Below are positions 1 through 9,954 of a stretch of 64,000 nucleotides of DNA, in pieces. The position numbers and the translations under genes were made by a program. The notes under the pieces were generated by a model, which did not search any database, had not been told where the DNA came from, and saw nothing but the letters and a program-made list of their open reading frames with translations. Positions within the stretch are counted from its first letter, which is position 1, and each line of letters opens with the position of its first letter. Source of the stretch: Microbacterium kunmingense. Lineage in GTDB: Bacteria > Actinomycetota > Actinomycetes > Actinomycetales > Microbacteriaceae. The stretch covers positions 62,001 to 126,000 of the forward strand of contig NZ_JAKNUS010000005.1 in assembly GCF_023155745.1 (NCBI RefSeq). The letters run 5' to 3'.

Positions 1-1446
1 CTTCTGACGACAGCAGGCGGTCGCGGCGGCACGCAGCCTCAGCCGCAGTTCCCCGACGCTTACCCCGTCGCAGACGCTCAGACGAATCAGCTCAACATCG
101 TCACTCTCCTCTCCCGCAACGGGGAAGCGGAGTTCCGGGCGACGGTGGCGGTCAGCGAGTATCCCGGCGGTGGCGGCCTGTACTCCGAGATGGTCGCGCT
201 TCCCGTCTCGTCGGTGAACCGCACGATCGCCAACTACATCGCGATCTACGGCATCCTCGCCGTCATCATCATCGGTGTCGCCGCCGCGCTCACGCGATTC
301 CTCGTGACCCTCACCTTCCGCAGCCTCGGCCAGGTGGAGACCACCGCCGATGCGATCGCCGCCGGCGACTTCAGCCAGCGGATGACCGACATCGAGCCGA
401 AGACCACCGAGGTGGGCCGGTTGAAGACCGCGATCAATGCGATGCTCTCTCGCGTGGACGCCGCGATCTCGCAGCGTGACGCGACCGTCCGTCAGATGCG
501 CCGCTTCATCGGCGACGCCAGCCACGAACTGCGGACGCCCCTCGTGACCGTCCGTGGTTACGCCGAGCTTTACCGCATGGGAGGGATCTCCGGCGACGAG
601 GCCACCGGCCAGGCGATGGAGCGCATCGAGAAGGAGGCCGTCCGGATGGGCCTTCTCGTGGAGGACCTCCTCGCCCTCGCCCGCCTCGACGAGCGCAAGG
701 ATGTCGCGATCACCCCCGTCGACCTCGTGCCGATCGCGCGGGACGCGGGCCTGGACGCTCGGGCCGCCTCCCCGCAGCGCACGGTGACCGTGCTCGACGC
801 GACCGTGCACCAGCTCCGCCCCGCGCTCGCCCCCGAACCCGAGCCCGAGGCGGCCGACGGCGGACGCCGCGGAGGTTCGCCCCGCACCGCTGCCATTCCT
901 CGCCGCGGCGCGTCGCTCTCACGCCTGCGCCGGCGCCCGCGCACTCCCGCCGACGCCCCCGTGGCGCCGGAGGCGACGGCACCCGCAGCTCCTGCCGCCG
1001 TCACCGCGGCCGCGGCCTCCGCCGTCGTGGTCTGGGGCGACGAGAACCGCATCCGGCAGGTCGTCGCGAACCTCCTCGGAAACGCTCGGCGATTCACCCC
1101 CGACGACTCCCCCATCGAGCTGCGGGTGGGCGTGGACCGCGACGCCAACCTGGGCTGGATCGAGGTGATCGACCACGGGGAGGGCGTCCCCGACCAGATA
1201 AAGGACAAGATCTTCCAGCGGTTCTGGCGAGCAGACACCTCCCGCACCCGCGAAACGGGGGGAACAGGGCTCGGGCTGTCGATCGTCGCCTCCATCGTCG
1301 ACGCGCTGCACGGGTCGGTCGAGGTCTTCGACACCCCCGGCGGCGGGGCGACATTCCGGGTCGGCTTCCCGCTCGCCGAATCGAGGGATGCCGCGGAGCA
1401 CCTGCTGCTCGAGACGCAGCCGCTCCCGCGCCCGCCTCGCGACTGA
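1..1446 (+). CDS. Sensor histidine kinase, C-terminal part (cut by window start)
   Basis: The reading frame is open from base 1, so the N-terminus lies outside; 481 residues are visible. They show the end of an extracytoplasmic region, one membrane segment (about nt 225-310), a HAMP linker, the phosphoacceptor motif DASHELRTP (about nt 517) and a HATPase domain with an N box (NLLGNARRF), DHGEGVP and GGTGLGLSI. The protein should autophosphorylate on His and pass phosphate to a response regulator that is not in the window. Odd point: a Pro/Ala/Arg-rich insertion of roughly 75 residues (nt 790-1020) lies between the dimerisation domain and the N box. The layout suits TcrY/MtrB-type actinobacterial kinases, but the exact family cannot be set. 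Confidence 0.93.
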   Translation, partial: LLTTAGGRGGTQPQPQFPDAYPVADAQTNQLNIVTLLSRNGEAEFRATVAVSEYPGGGGLYSEMVALPVSSVNRTIANYIAIYGILAVIIIGVAAALTRFLVTLTFRSLGQVETTADAIAAGDFSQRMTDIEPKTTEVGRLKTAINAMLSRVDAAISQRDATVRQMRRFIGDASHELRTPLVTVRGYAELYRMGGISGDEATGQAMERIEKEAVRMGLLVEDLLALARLDERKDVAITPVDLVPIARDAGLDARAASPQRTVTVLDATVHQLRPALAPEPEPEAADGGRRGGSPRTAAIPRRGASLSRLRRRPRTPADAPVAPEATAPAAPAAVTAAAASAVVVWGDENRIRQVVANLLGNARRFTPDDSPIELRVGVDRDANLGWIEVIDHGEGVPDQIKDKIFQRFWRADTSRTRETGGTGLGLSIVASIVDALHGSVEVFDTPGGGATFRVGFPLAESRDAAEHLLLETQPLPRPPRD

Positions 1447-1572
1447 CGCGGATCCGTCCTCTCCTGCACAGCCTGGGTGCTCCCGCAGTTCTCCACGGAT
1501 GAGTCCGCCGTCGCCGATCGGACCCGGCCGGCTCTCTAGCGTGAGCGGTGTCCACTTCGAAAAGGAGCACCC

Positions 1573-1860
1573 ATGGCCACCTACTCCGTCGACAGCGATT
1601 CCCTCCTCGCCGCGACATCCACCATCCGCGGCACCATCGACCGCATCCAGGCCGACACGCAGTCGATGTTGGCGCAGCTGACCCACCTGCAGGGCACCTG
1701 GACCGGAAGCGCCGCCGTGGCGTTCCACTCGGTTGTCGACCAGTGGCGCGCCACCCAGCGTCAGGTCGAAGACAGCCTGAACGGCATCAACACCGCCCTG
1801 GCCTCCGCCGGCCGGCAGTACGCCGACGCCGAGCTGGCGACCGCGAGCCTCTTCCGCTGA
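1573..1860 (+). CDS. WXG100 family type VII secretion target
   Basis: A 95-residue protein with the family's usual length and a W-T-G turn near residue 46 between two predicted helices. A good Shine-Dalgarno (aaaggagc) precedes the ATG. WXG100 proteins form helical-hairpin dimers exported by Esx/type VII systems. The C-terminal export signal YxxxD/E is only loosely matched (YADAE near residue 86). No EccC or other secretion gene is visible nearby, so it looks like an orphan substrate. A strong hairpin follows the stop. Confidence 0.88.
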   Translation: MATYSVDSDSLLAATSTIRGTIDRIQADTQSMLAQLTHLQGTWTGSAAVAFHSVVDQWRATQRQVEDSLNGINTALASAGRQYADAELATASLFR

Positions 1861-1888
1861 CCCCCACACGAAGCTGCAGCGGAAGACC

Positions 1889-1917
1889 GAACGGTCCCTC
1901 CCCCGGAGGGACCGTTC
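1889..1917. terminator. Hairpin terminator between WXG100 and DUF2461 genes
   Basis: A perfect 13-bp stem (gaacggtccctcc pairing with ggagggaccgttc) closes a 3-nt loop. It sits between two convergent genes and can serve both strands. No clear T-run follows. Confidence 0.75.
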
Positions 1918-1934
1918 ACCCGTGCGGGCGTCGG

Positions 1935-2603
1935 CTACCGCCGACCGGGCCGCTCGCGATCAGGGCGGATCAGCAGGTCCCCCAGGTTCTCCGAGAGCCA
2001 GCCGTTCCACATCCCCACGCCGCGCCATGCGTCGCTGACGATGTCGAACACCTCGGGGCCCCACATCCAGTCCGCGAGCGGCTCGGTGCGCCCGACGGCG
2101 AGGTGCTTCAGCCGCAGCAGGTCGATCCGGGGGTGCTCGACCGAGTATCCCCTCGGAGCGGTGCGCACCGCGTCCTCGCTCATCGGCACGAGGTCGTCCT
2201 CGGCGAGAGCAGAGACCAGCCCTGCCACCTCGGGCCCGCGGCGATCGTCGTCGACGAGCTCACGGAAGCGGGCGAGTGCGGCCGGCGGGACGTCGTACGC
2301 ACCGCCGCCGACGAGGAGTCCCGTCGCCGAGAGCTGGAGGTAGTACGCCACCGGCGCGAGCGAGACCATGCCGATGTGGAGCTTGTAGGGCGACTTGTCG
2401 GCGCTGAAGCGCACGTCGCGGTTCGGCCGGAAGATCTTCAGCTGACCGAACTCCGGCTCGAGCTCGGCGGCGAGCGCCTCGAACGGTCCACGGACGACCT
2501 CCTCGTAGCGCGCCTTGTTCGCCAACCACCACTCGCGGGTGTTGTCGGCCGCGAGGTCGTCGTAGAAACGCGGGGCGGCGGGGTCCAGTCCGTCGAAGGT
2601 CAT
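1935..2603 (-). CDS. DUF2461 domain-containing protein
   Basis: A 222-residue protein that starts MTFDGLDPAAP at 2603; an upstream extension is possible but would run through a terminator hairpin. Family hallmarks include the segment from NTREWW to the RPNRDVRFSADKSPYK region, and GVEMWxG-like wording in the C-terminal half. DUF2461 (TIGR02453) proteins are widespread cytosolic proteins of unknown biochemical function. It is monocistronic and convergent with the WXG100 gene. Confidence 0.88.
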   Translation of the reverse strand: MTFDGLDPAAPRFYDDLAADNTREWWLANKARYEEVVRGPFEALAAELEPEFGQLKIFRPNRDVRFSADKSPYKLHIGMVSLAPVAYYLQLSATGLLVGGGAYDVPPAALARFRELVDDDRRGPEVAGLVSALAEDDLVPMSEDAVRTAPRGYSVEHPRIDLLRLKHLAVGRTEPLADWMWGPEVFDIVSDAWRGVGMWNGWLSENLGDLLIRPDRERPGRR

Positions 2604-2649
2604 GCGGCAGATGGTAGTTGGCGCGGTGGGATGCTGCGGCGAGACGCAG

Positions 2650-2679
2650 AAGAGCCCCCTCCCGGAGGAGGGGGCTCTT
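2650..2679. terminator. Hairpin terminator upstream of DUF2461 / downstream of groEL
   Basis: A perfect 13-bp stem (aagagccccctcc with ggagggggctctt) around a CGGA tetraloop. It probably ends the groEL transcript, which runs leftwards, before the DUF2461 promoter. Confidence 0.75.
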
Positions 2680-2697
2680 CTTGGTTCGGACGATTTG

Positions 2698-2732
2698 GGT
2701 CTCGATACGCCGCCTGCGGCGGCTACTCGACC
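2698..2732. repeat. Palindromic intergenic repeat (REP-like)
   Basis: A 35-nt imperfect palindrome starting ggtctcgatacgcc and ending ggctactcgacc, with a GCCGC-ctg-GCGGC centre. I recognise this general form (ggtctcgata...tactcgacc) as a dispersed intergenic palindrome of Microbacteriaceae; only one copy lies in this window. Confidence 0.6.
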
Positions 2733-4438
<1,706 letters not shown>

Positions 4439-4465
4439 TTAGCACTCAACAATCACGAGTGCTAA
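4439..4465. promoter_or_regulatory. CIRCE operator (HrcA-binding) of groEL
   Basis: TTAGCACTC-N9-GAGTGCTAA matches the CIRCE consensus at every position. It lies 37 bases upstream of the groEL start and is the established HrcA site in Gram-positive bacteria. Confidence 0.96.
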
Positions 4466-4471
4466 TCCATT

Positions 4472-4498
4472 CTGGCACTCGGCATGGGTGAGTGCAAG
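4472..4498. promoter_or_regulatory. Second, degenerate CIRCE element
   Basis: CTGGCACTC-N9-GAGTGCAAG keeps the 9-nt spacer and the GCACTC/GAGTGC core, with 7 of 9 matches in each arm. Its centre lies 33 bp from the first CIRCE centre, about three helical turns, so two HrcA dimers could bind one face. Confidence 0.75.
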
Positions 4499-4557
4499 CC
4501 ACGCCCACACACGGCGTGTGGCGGGTCGAGCGGGACGCCGACGCGCGTCATCCGCTC

Positions 4558-4758
4558 TCAGACGACGCGGACCGATTCGGCCTGCGGTCCCTTCTGACCC
4601 GACCCGACGGTGAACTCGACGGTCTGGCCCTCCTCGAGCACCCGGAAGCCGGACATGTCGATGTTCGAGTAGTGGACGAAGACATCCTGACCGTCACCGG
4701 CGGTGATGAAACCGTAGCCCTTCTCGGCGTTGAACCATTTGACGGTGCCCTGTGTCAT
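4558..4758 (-). CDS. Cold-shock protein (CspA family)
   Basis: A 66-residue single cold-shock domain with RNP1 (KGYGFI, residues 13-18) and RNP2 (VFVHY, residues 26-30) nucleic-acid-binding motifs. A good ribosome site (aggaga) precedes the ATG. It is expected to bind single-stranded RNA/DNA and melt mRNA structure. It is monocistronic and transcribed leftwards away from the LytR_C gene. The copy is equally likely to be constitutive or cold-induced; the sequence does not decide this. Confidence 0.96.
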   Translation of the reverse strand: MTQGTVKWFNAEKGYGFITAGDGQDVFVHYSNIDMSGFRVLEEGQTVEFTVGSGQKGPQAESVRVV

Positions 4759-4888
4759 TGCGAACTCTCCTGTACTGCGGCGGGACAGGGCCCATGCTAG
4801 GGATCGCCGACACCGCGGAAAGTGCCTTCAGGCAACTGTTGACATGCCCGCTGTCAAACATTTACGCGGGCGAAACACGCACCCCGGT

Positions 4889-5491
4889 TCAGGGCGCGGG
4901 AGCCTCGTCGACCGGCGCGTCGGCCGTGCGGTCCAGCCCGATGACGACGGTCAGCTGCAGCGCCTGACTCTCGTCCTCCGGGGTGTTCGGGTCATCGGCG
5001 AGCTGGTAGACGTCGGTCTGCTCGATGCGCGCGCCGCCGAGCACAAGGTCGGCAAGACCCGCGGCGGCCGCCTGGTCGCCGGGGAAGGCGTAATAGACCG
5101 TGGTTTCGGCGAAGTCGGTCGTTCCGGCACCGCTGGCCGTGACGGCATCGGCGGACCACCCCGCCGCGACGATCTCGTCCTTCACCTGGGTCGCCAGCCC
5201 CTGCTCGGGCGTGGCGTTGAGCACCTGCACCGCGTAGGACGTGTCGATCACCGGCTCGACGGTGGGCTGCGGTGATGGCGTGGGCTCGGCATCGGGGGCG
5301 AGCTGGATGCGCCCCGACGTCAGCAGGGTGCCGAAGATGCCGACGACGATGAGGACGATGGTGGCCAGGCTCGCCCAGAGGAGCACCGCCCACGGACGCA
5401 TCCGGGGGTTCTCCGCCCGGTGCGCACCGACCCGCCCGCCGTCCGCGGGGAGGTCATCGAAGCGATCCCGCGGATAGGTCCTTTTCGGCAC
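4889..5491 (-). CDS. LytR C-terminal domain (LytR_C) membrane protein
   Basis: A 200-residue protein with a basic cytosolic N-terminus, one membrane segment (about residues 33-58), a Pro-rich linker and an extracytoplasmic LytR_C domain starting near VQVLNATPEQG. Unlike LytR-CpsA-Psr ligases it lacks the catalytic LCP domain. Stand-alone LytR_C proteins are common in actinobacteria and are presumed to act at the cell wall, without a proven reaction. The DUF3263 gene lies upstream on the same strand, 79 bases away, a common actinobacterial pairing. Confidence 0.88.
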   Translation of the reverse strand: MPKRTYPRDRFDDLPADGGRVGAHRAENPRMRPWAVLLWASLATIVLIVVGIFGTLLTSGRIQLAPDAEPTPSPQPTVEPVIDTSYAVQVLNATPEQGLATQVKDEIVAAGWSADAVTASGAGTTDFAETTVYYAFPGDQAAAAGLADLVLGGARIEQTDVYQLADDPNTPEDESQALQLTVVIGLDRTADAPVDEAPAP

Positions 5492-5570
5492 CAGAAGATG
5501 GTACCGAAGCGGGCCAGGGCAACCTAAGCGCCAGCTGGACGGGTGCGGGAGGATGCGGGAGCCGCGCCTC

Positions 5571-5822
5571 TCAGCCGGATGACGCCGCCGTACGGATGAC
5601 GCGTGCGCGCAGGCGCGCGTCGCGGATGCGGCGCAGCCGCTTGACCAGCATGGGGTCGTACTCCTGCGCCTCGGTCGTGTCGATCAGCCGTGTGAGCAGC
5701 TGGTAGTAGCGACCCGGCGACATGCCGAGACGGAGGCGGATGGCCTCCTCTTTGGCGCTCCCGTGTCGGGTCCACAGCGCCTCGAAGTCGAGGATCAGCC
5801 GATCCCGTTCGCTTAAGGGCAC
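5571..5822 (-). CDS. DUF3263 domain-containing protein
   Basis: An 83-residue basic protein that starts with GTG. It contains the DUF3263 pattern (ILDFEALW, GMSPGRYYQLL, YDPMLVKRLRR), which resembles a helix-turn-helix. A DNA-binding role is likely but unproven. It precedes the LytR_C gene on the same strand, which suggests co-transcription. Confidence 0.88.
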   Translation of the reverse strand: MPLSERDRLILDFEALWTRHGSAKEEAIRLRLGMSPGRYYQLLTRLIDTTEAQEYDPMLVKRLRRIRDARLRARVIRTAASSG

Positions 5823-5831
5823 CCGCTCACG

Positions 5832-6869
5832 CTAACGCCGCGCCTCCGGTTCCTCGGCGCGCCACTCCACGAATGCGCCGAGCGGATCGACCTCGGCGCA
5901 GGGCACCCCGTCGATGGCCAGCACGAACCCCGACCACCGGCGCGGATCCAGGGGCGGATGCCACTGGTCGGCCATGCCCGCGGGAGTGAGGGTGACCCAG
6001 CGTGCCCCGGTCGCGACGCGGACGGCGTCGATCTCGGCGCGCAGACGTCGCCTGCCGGCGACCGGGATGTGCGGTAGGACACCCGGCGTGGTGATGACCA
6101 GCGTGGCGCCGGGCGGAGCCTCGGCTGCCGCCGCAGCCACGACGCCCGGCTCCGACGCGTCGCCCCGCGACATCCGGGGCGGGTCGGCCGCGACGATCTC
6201 GAGAGCCGCGCCGATGCGTTCCCATCTCCCCCTCTCGCCGGGCCAGACGAGGGCGGCGAGGAACGCGCGATCCGCCGGGTCGGCGGCGTCGAGAGGGGCG
6301 AGGTCGACCCCCGCCCGCCAGACGACCTCGGGAAGGGCGAGGGTCTCCCGCGCCCGCGCGGCGCCAGGCCCGCGCAGCGCGCTGTCGAGCACGATTGCCG
6401 ACGGGCCGTCGACGGGGTCGAGGGCGGGGCCTCCAGCGTAGCGGTAGGAGTAGCGGTCGGGGTACAGGCACAGCCCCGCGCTCGCCCCGATCTCCAGCAG
6501 CGCGATCGGCCCGGGAATCGTCGAGAGGGCGGGAAGGAGCGCCGCGCAGCGGAGGGGCTCGTTGGTCTGGAGGGACCGGGCCGTGCACTCCGCGATCACC
6601 GTGAGGGCATGGCGATGGGTCCACGCCGCCCACGTGGGATAGTCCGCTTCCGGGGCTCCGAGGAGGCGCGTGACGGCGAACACGAGAGGCGGCTGACGAC
6701 GGGCGGCGGGGATCTGCGCGAGGAGCCGCTGCATCGCCGGATCGCCCGCCACCCCCGCGGCCCACTCCTCGTACCGCGCGGAGCGCCCCGGCGCCTCGCT
6801 CTCGGCGAACCTCCGGTACCGCTCCGAGACCGCGTCCATATCGGCAGGCAGGGCATCGGGCTCGGGCAC
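5832..6869 (-). CDS. DUF2332 domain-containing protein
   Basis: A 345-residue protein if the GTG at 6869 is used; an in-frame ATG at 6839 would remove 10 residues, and neither has a well-spaced ribosome site. DUF2332 hallmarks include RYRRFAESEAPG near the start, LLEIGASAGLCLYPDRY (about residue 125) and the Asp-rich PLDAADPADRAFL region. The LEIGASAG segment resembles a nucleotide- or SAM-binding loop, but no activity is established. It ends 9 bases before the DUF3263 start, so the two are probably co-transcribed. Confidence 0.82.
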   Translation of the reverse strand: MPEPDALPADMDAVSERYRRFAESEAPGRSARYEEWAAGVAGDPAMQRLLAQIPAARRQPPLVFAVTRLLGAPEADYPTWAAWTHRHALTVIAECTARSLQTNEPLRCAALLPALSTIPGPIALLEIGASAGLCLYPDRYSYRYAGGPALDPVDGPSAIVLDSALRGPGAARARETLALPEVVWRAGVDLAPLDAADPADRAFLAALVWPGERGRWERIGAALEIVAADPPRMSRGDASEPGVVAAAAAEAPPGATLVITTPGVLPHIPVAGRRRLRAEIDAVRVATGARWVTLTPAGMADQWHPPLDPRRWSGFVLAIDGVPCAEVDPLGAFVEWRAEEPEARR

Positions 6870-6986
6870 TCCCCCATCGTGCCGCGCGGGTGCGCGGCAT
6901 CCCGGATATGTCGCCGCGTGTACGCGCACAGCGCACCCGCGCGCCCGGGGTCGCGGGTCTGCGGTTGAATGGGGGCAGGAGGTTCC

Positions 6987-7394
6987 ATGTCTTACACGGT
7001 GGACAAGTCCGACGAGCAGTGGCGGGCCGAGCTCAGCCCCGAGCAGTATGCGGTGCTGCGCGAAGCGGCGACCGAGCGCCCCTGGACCGGGGAGTTGCTC
7101 GACGAGGAACGCGCCGGCCTCTATACCTGCGCCGCCTGCGGCGCAGAGCTGTTCAAGAGCGGCACGAAGTTCGACTCGCACTGCGGGTGGCCGAGCTTCT
7201 ACGAGTCGATCCGGCCCGAGGCGGTCGAACTGATCGAGGACAACAGCCACGGGATGGTGCGGACGGAGGTGCGCTGCGCGTCGTGCGGGTCGCACCTGGG
7301 CCACGTCTTCCCCGACGGCTTCGGCACCCCGACCGGCGACCGCTACTGCATGAACTCGCTCGCCCTGGACTTCACGCCCGAATCGCCCGCGTGA
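6987..7394 (+). CDS. msrB: Peptide-methionine (R)-S-oxide reductase MsrB
   Basis: A 135-residue enzyme that reduces methionine-R-sulfoxide in proteins. Two CxxC zinc motifs (CAAC, CASC), the SHCGWPSFY segment and the catalytic Cys in RYCMNS are all present. The ATG at 6987 has an aggagg site 4 bases upstream; an earlier in-frame ATG at 6969 lies before that site. Its stop overlaps the GTG of the next gene (GTGA), which indicates translational coupling. Confidence 0.96.
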   Translation: MSYTVDKSDEQWRAELSPEQYAVLREAATERPWTGELLDEERAGLYTCAACGAELFKSGTKFDSHCGWPSFYESIRPEAVELIEDNSHGMVRTEVRCASCGSHLGHVFPDGFGTPTGDRYCMNSLALDFTPESPA

Positions 7395-7960
7395 GCGCGC
7401 TGAGCGAGGCGGTCTACGAGGCCGTCGCCGGTCGACGCTCGTGGTCGCGGGTCACCGCTGATGCACCGACGCACGAGGAGCTGGCGCGACTCGTCGGCGC
7501 CGCGGGCCGGGTCGCCGATCACTCGTCGCTGCGCCCCTGGCGTCTGATCGAGCTGCGCGGCGACGACCGCGAGCGGCTCGGCCGGGCGATCAACAAGGCG
7601 GAGGGCCAGAAGGGCGCATCGACGAAGCCGCAGCGTGCTCCGCTGCTCATCGCCGTGGTCGCCAGCTACCGCAAGAGCGGGAAGGTGCCGCGATGGGAGC
7701 AGGAGGCGGTCGCGTCCGGTGTCGCGCATGTGCTCAGCCTCCTCCTCGACGACGCGGGCTGGGGTGTCATCTGGCGGACCGGCCACTACACCCGCAGCAA
7801 GGCGGTCGCCAAAGCCCACGGGCTGAAGAAGAACGAGGAGCTCCTCGGCTGGCTCTACGTCGGCGGGAAGCCGGCCGACGCACGGCCGGGTCGACGCACG
7901 CCGATCGAGCCCGACCGCTTCCTCTCGCGGATGCCCGCACCCAAGGGCGACACGCGCTGA
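7391..7960 (+). CDS. Nitroreductase-family FMN protein
   Basis: A 189-residue protein that starts at the GTG overlapping the msrB stop. Features of the NfsA/FRP-like fold include R-x-S-W-S near the N-terminus (FMN phosphate contact), an HSSLRPW segment and GWGVIWRTGHYTRS. It probably uses NAD(P)H to reduce flavin-accessible substrates. Coupling to msrB suggests a role in oxidative-stress repair or redox supply. The substrate is unknown. Confidence 0.85.
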   Translation: MSALSEAVYEAVAGRRSWSRVTADAPTHEELARLVGAAGRVADHSSLRPWRLIELRGDDRERLGRAINKAEGQKGASTKPQRAPLLIAVVASYRKSGKVPRWEQEAVASGVAHVLSLLLDDAGWGVIWRTGHYTRSKAVAKAHGLKKNEELLGWLYVGGKPADARPGRRTPIEPDRFLSRMPAPKGDTR

Positions 7961-8003
7961 GCGGCGCGGGGGCGCGCCGCGGGAGGTTGCGCTGCCGTGA
8001 TCG

Positions 8004-8951
8004 TCAGCGCCGTCGCATCCGTCCCCAAGGCAGGCTCACGACGATCACCGACAGCAGCGCGAGCGTGACCATCGCGGCGGCCTGGAGTGTGCCGGGATTG
8101 CCGACCGCCGGCCAGAGTGCGTCGATGAGGACGGATGTCGCGAGCTGCCCGACGACGGCCCCGAGGCCCAGGAGGAGCACACCGGTCGAGCCGACCACCG
8201 CCGCCGAGAGGACGATGTAGACCACGCCCGCGGCTCCGCCGAGGTAGAGCAGCGGGTCGGTGGGGAACGGACCGGGAGGGCCCGTCAGCGCGATGCTCGC
8301 ACCCGCCGCGACGGCGAGGATCGCCGTCCCGCCGATGAAGTTGACCAGGGTGGCGGTCAGCGGCGATCCGACACGGGCCCGCAGCCGCCCGTTCGTCGCC
8401 TGCTGCCACGCGATGCCGGCTCCCGCCAGGAGCGGGAGCACGAGCATCCAGAGCGGAACGGTGGCCAGGGTGTCGCCGCTGAGCGCGAACGCGACGGCGC
8501 CGATCGACAGTGCGGCGCCGACCAGTCGCGGCACCGTGACGGCGACGACGCCCGCAGGGCCGTAGCCGACACGGTCGAGGACGAGCCCCGACACGGCCTG
8601 CCCGGCCACCGCCCCGACCGTGAAGAGCGAGACGCCGATGATCCCCACGGCCAGCCCCTGCGTCGCCGTGGTGAGGGCGCCGGCGGCGCCGCCCAGCAGC
8701 ATCCACCCGGGAATCCCGCGCTCGCGCAGACCCCGCACCAGGCGCCGGTACCCGCGGCGCCCGTCGGGCGACGCCACGCTCAGGAGCACGACGAGGACGA
8801 GCCCCGAGGCGAAGGAGATGAAAGCGGCGACGATCCCGTCGCCGATCGTGACCCCGAGCTGGCCGTTGACGCGCGCCTGGAGCGCGGTGAGCACCCCGAC
8901 GAGGACCGCACCGCCCACGGCGAGGGTGAGCGGGAGGCGCGGCGCGGGCAT
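8004..8951 (-). CDS. DMT-superfamily transporter, YdcZ (DUF606) type
   Basis: A 315-residue integral membrane protein with about ten membrane segments arranged as two DUF606 repeats. The repeat signatures are ALQARVNGQLG near residue 20 and AWQQATNGRLRARVG in the second half. The family is presumed to export or import small metabolites; no substrate is known. The start ATG at 8951 has gaaggg immediately before it, so it could be leaderless. It is transcribed divergently from the next membrane protein gene. Confidence 0.85.
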   Translation of the reverse strand: MPAPRLPLTLAVGGAVLVGVLTALQARVNGQLGVTIGDGIVAAFISFASGLVLVVLLSVASPDGRRGYRRLVRGLRERGIPGWMLLGGAAGALTTATQGLAVGIIGVSLFTVGAVAGQAVSGLVLDRVGYGPAGVVAVTVPRLVGAALSIGAVAFALSGDTLATVPLWMLVLPLLAGAGIAWQQATNGRLRARVGSPLTATLVNFIGGTAILAVAAGASIALTGPPGPFPTDPLLYLGGAAGVVYIVLSAAVVGSTGVLLLGLGAVVGQLATSVLIDALWPAVGNPGTLQAAAMVTLALLSVIVVSLPWGRMRRR

Positions 8952-9023
8952 CCCTTCATCTTGCAGTCTTCGACGTGGTGGTCGGGACCAGGCCGGATGC
9001 GCGGCGCCGACGTACGCTGGAGT

Positions 9024-9686
9024 GTGCCCCTGACCCGACGGACCCGAACCCTCTTGAGCTGGCTGCCGGCCGCGCTCTTGGTGCTGATCATCGGCGCGAT
9101 CGTCGTGGGGACCTTCACGGTGCAGGCGTCGTGGTGGGCCGAGGACGACCCGGAGGCCTCGAGCGATCAGAAGGCCGCCGACGGCGGCAGCATGCTCACC
9201 GACGCCGGGTTCGACTACGTCAATGTCGAGGGGGTGCTGCGGGTGCGGGTCGGCGACGGGGCCCTCCCCGCCTCCGACCTCGGGTTGCGCGCCAACGAGA
9301 CCAAGGAGGCCGAGTTCCGCCGGCCCGTGCGGGCGCTCATCGCCGCGGGCGACGAGGTGCACGTGGTTGAGGATGTCGTCACCGCCACCGCGACGGCGAC
9401 CGATGACAGGCTCGCGGCGGTGACGGTGGGGATCGACGGCGCCGGGTCGTGGCGTGGCGCGATCGACGGGCTCCGAGCGCGGGCGGACGAGTTCGGCTGG
9501 GACGCCTCGCAGTTCGAGGGCCTGGACGAGCGTCTGCTCGCGTTCAACTCGACGGGGTCGGGCGAGGTCTTCGAGGTCGAGATCGGATCGGGAGCGGATG
9601 CGGACACCGCCGTCACGGCCGAGGTGGCGTTCTTCCGTCAGGGCGGTGCCACGACGGTGTCGTTGCGCTTCGCGCCGCCGGAGTAG
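9024..9686 (+). CDS. Membrane-anchored hypothetical protein
   Basis: A 220-residue protein, assuming the GTG at 9024 with ggag just upstream; an ATG at 8997 is an alternative. A single membrane segment (about residues 11-34) is followed by a roughly 185-residue acidic extracytoplasmic domain rich in Val, Asp and Ala. No family is recognised. It is divergent from the YdcZ-type transporter and is followed by the repeat patch. Confidence 0.75.
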   Translation: MPLTRRTRTLLSWLPAALLVLIIGAIVVGTFTVQASWWAEDDPEASSDQKAADGGSMLTDAGFDYVNVEGVLRVRVGDGALPASDLGLRANETKEAEFRRPVRALIAAGDEVHVVEDVVTATATATDDRLAAVTVGIDGAGSWRGAIDGLRARADEFGWDASQFEGLDERLLAFNSTGSGEVFEVEIGSGADADTAVTAEVAFFRQGGATTVSLRFAPPE

Positions 9687-9687
9687 C

Positions 9688-9874
9688 GCGCCGCGGCGCG
9701 CGGCGCGCGACCCGTCACAAAACGCCGCCTGAATGAGCTCGAGGCCGCATCCATCGACGGGTCGCGGACATCAGCGCGTCGCTTCGCGGCACCGCGCCGC
9801 GGCGCGCGGCGCCCGACCCGTCGCAAAACGTCGCCTGGGGGAGCCTGAGGCCGCATCCATCGACGGATCGCGGA
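9688..9874. repeat. Two imperfect ~82-bp direct repeats
   Basis: Copy 1 spans 9688-9769 and copy 2 spans 9794-9874, offset by 106 bases. Both hold a CG-rich block (cgcgccgcggcgcgcgg), then gacccgtcRcaaaacg, gaggccgcatccatcgac and a closing ggRtcgcgga. The first and last parts are mutually complementary (gacccgtc with gacgggtc), so each copy can form a hairpin. The region between the upstream gene and tRNA-Thr holds no convincing gene. Confidence 0.75.
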
Positions 9875-9954
9875 AGGGTGGAGCCGGCGACGGGTCGCGG
9901 AAGCGTGGAGCGGGCGAGGGGTCGCGGACGGGATGGAGCCGGCTACGGGACTCG
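9874..9954. repeat. 27-bp tandem units running into the tRNA-Thr 3' end
   Basis: Three consecutive 27-nt units occur at 9874-9900, 9901-9927 and 9928-9954. Units 1 and 2 read tggagcSggcgaSgggtcgcgg; unit 3 reads tggagccggctacgggactcg, which is the 3' end of the tRNA gene plus its encoded CCA. The first two therefore look like decayed copies of the tRNA 3' end. Confidence 0.7.

Noticed and set aside
9688..9954. CRISPR-like array
   Set aside because: Only two large units and three short ones, with no equal unique spacers and no cas genes.
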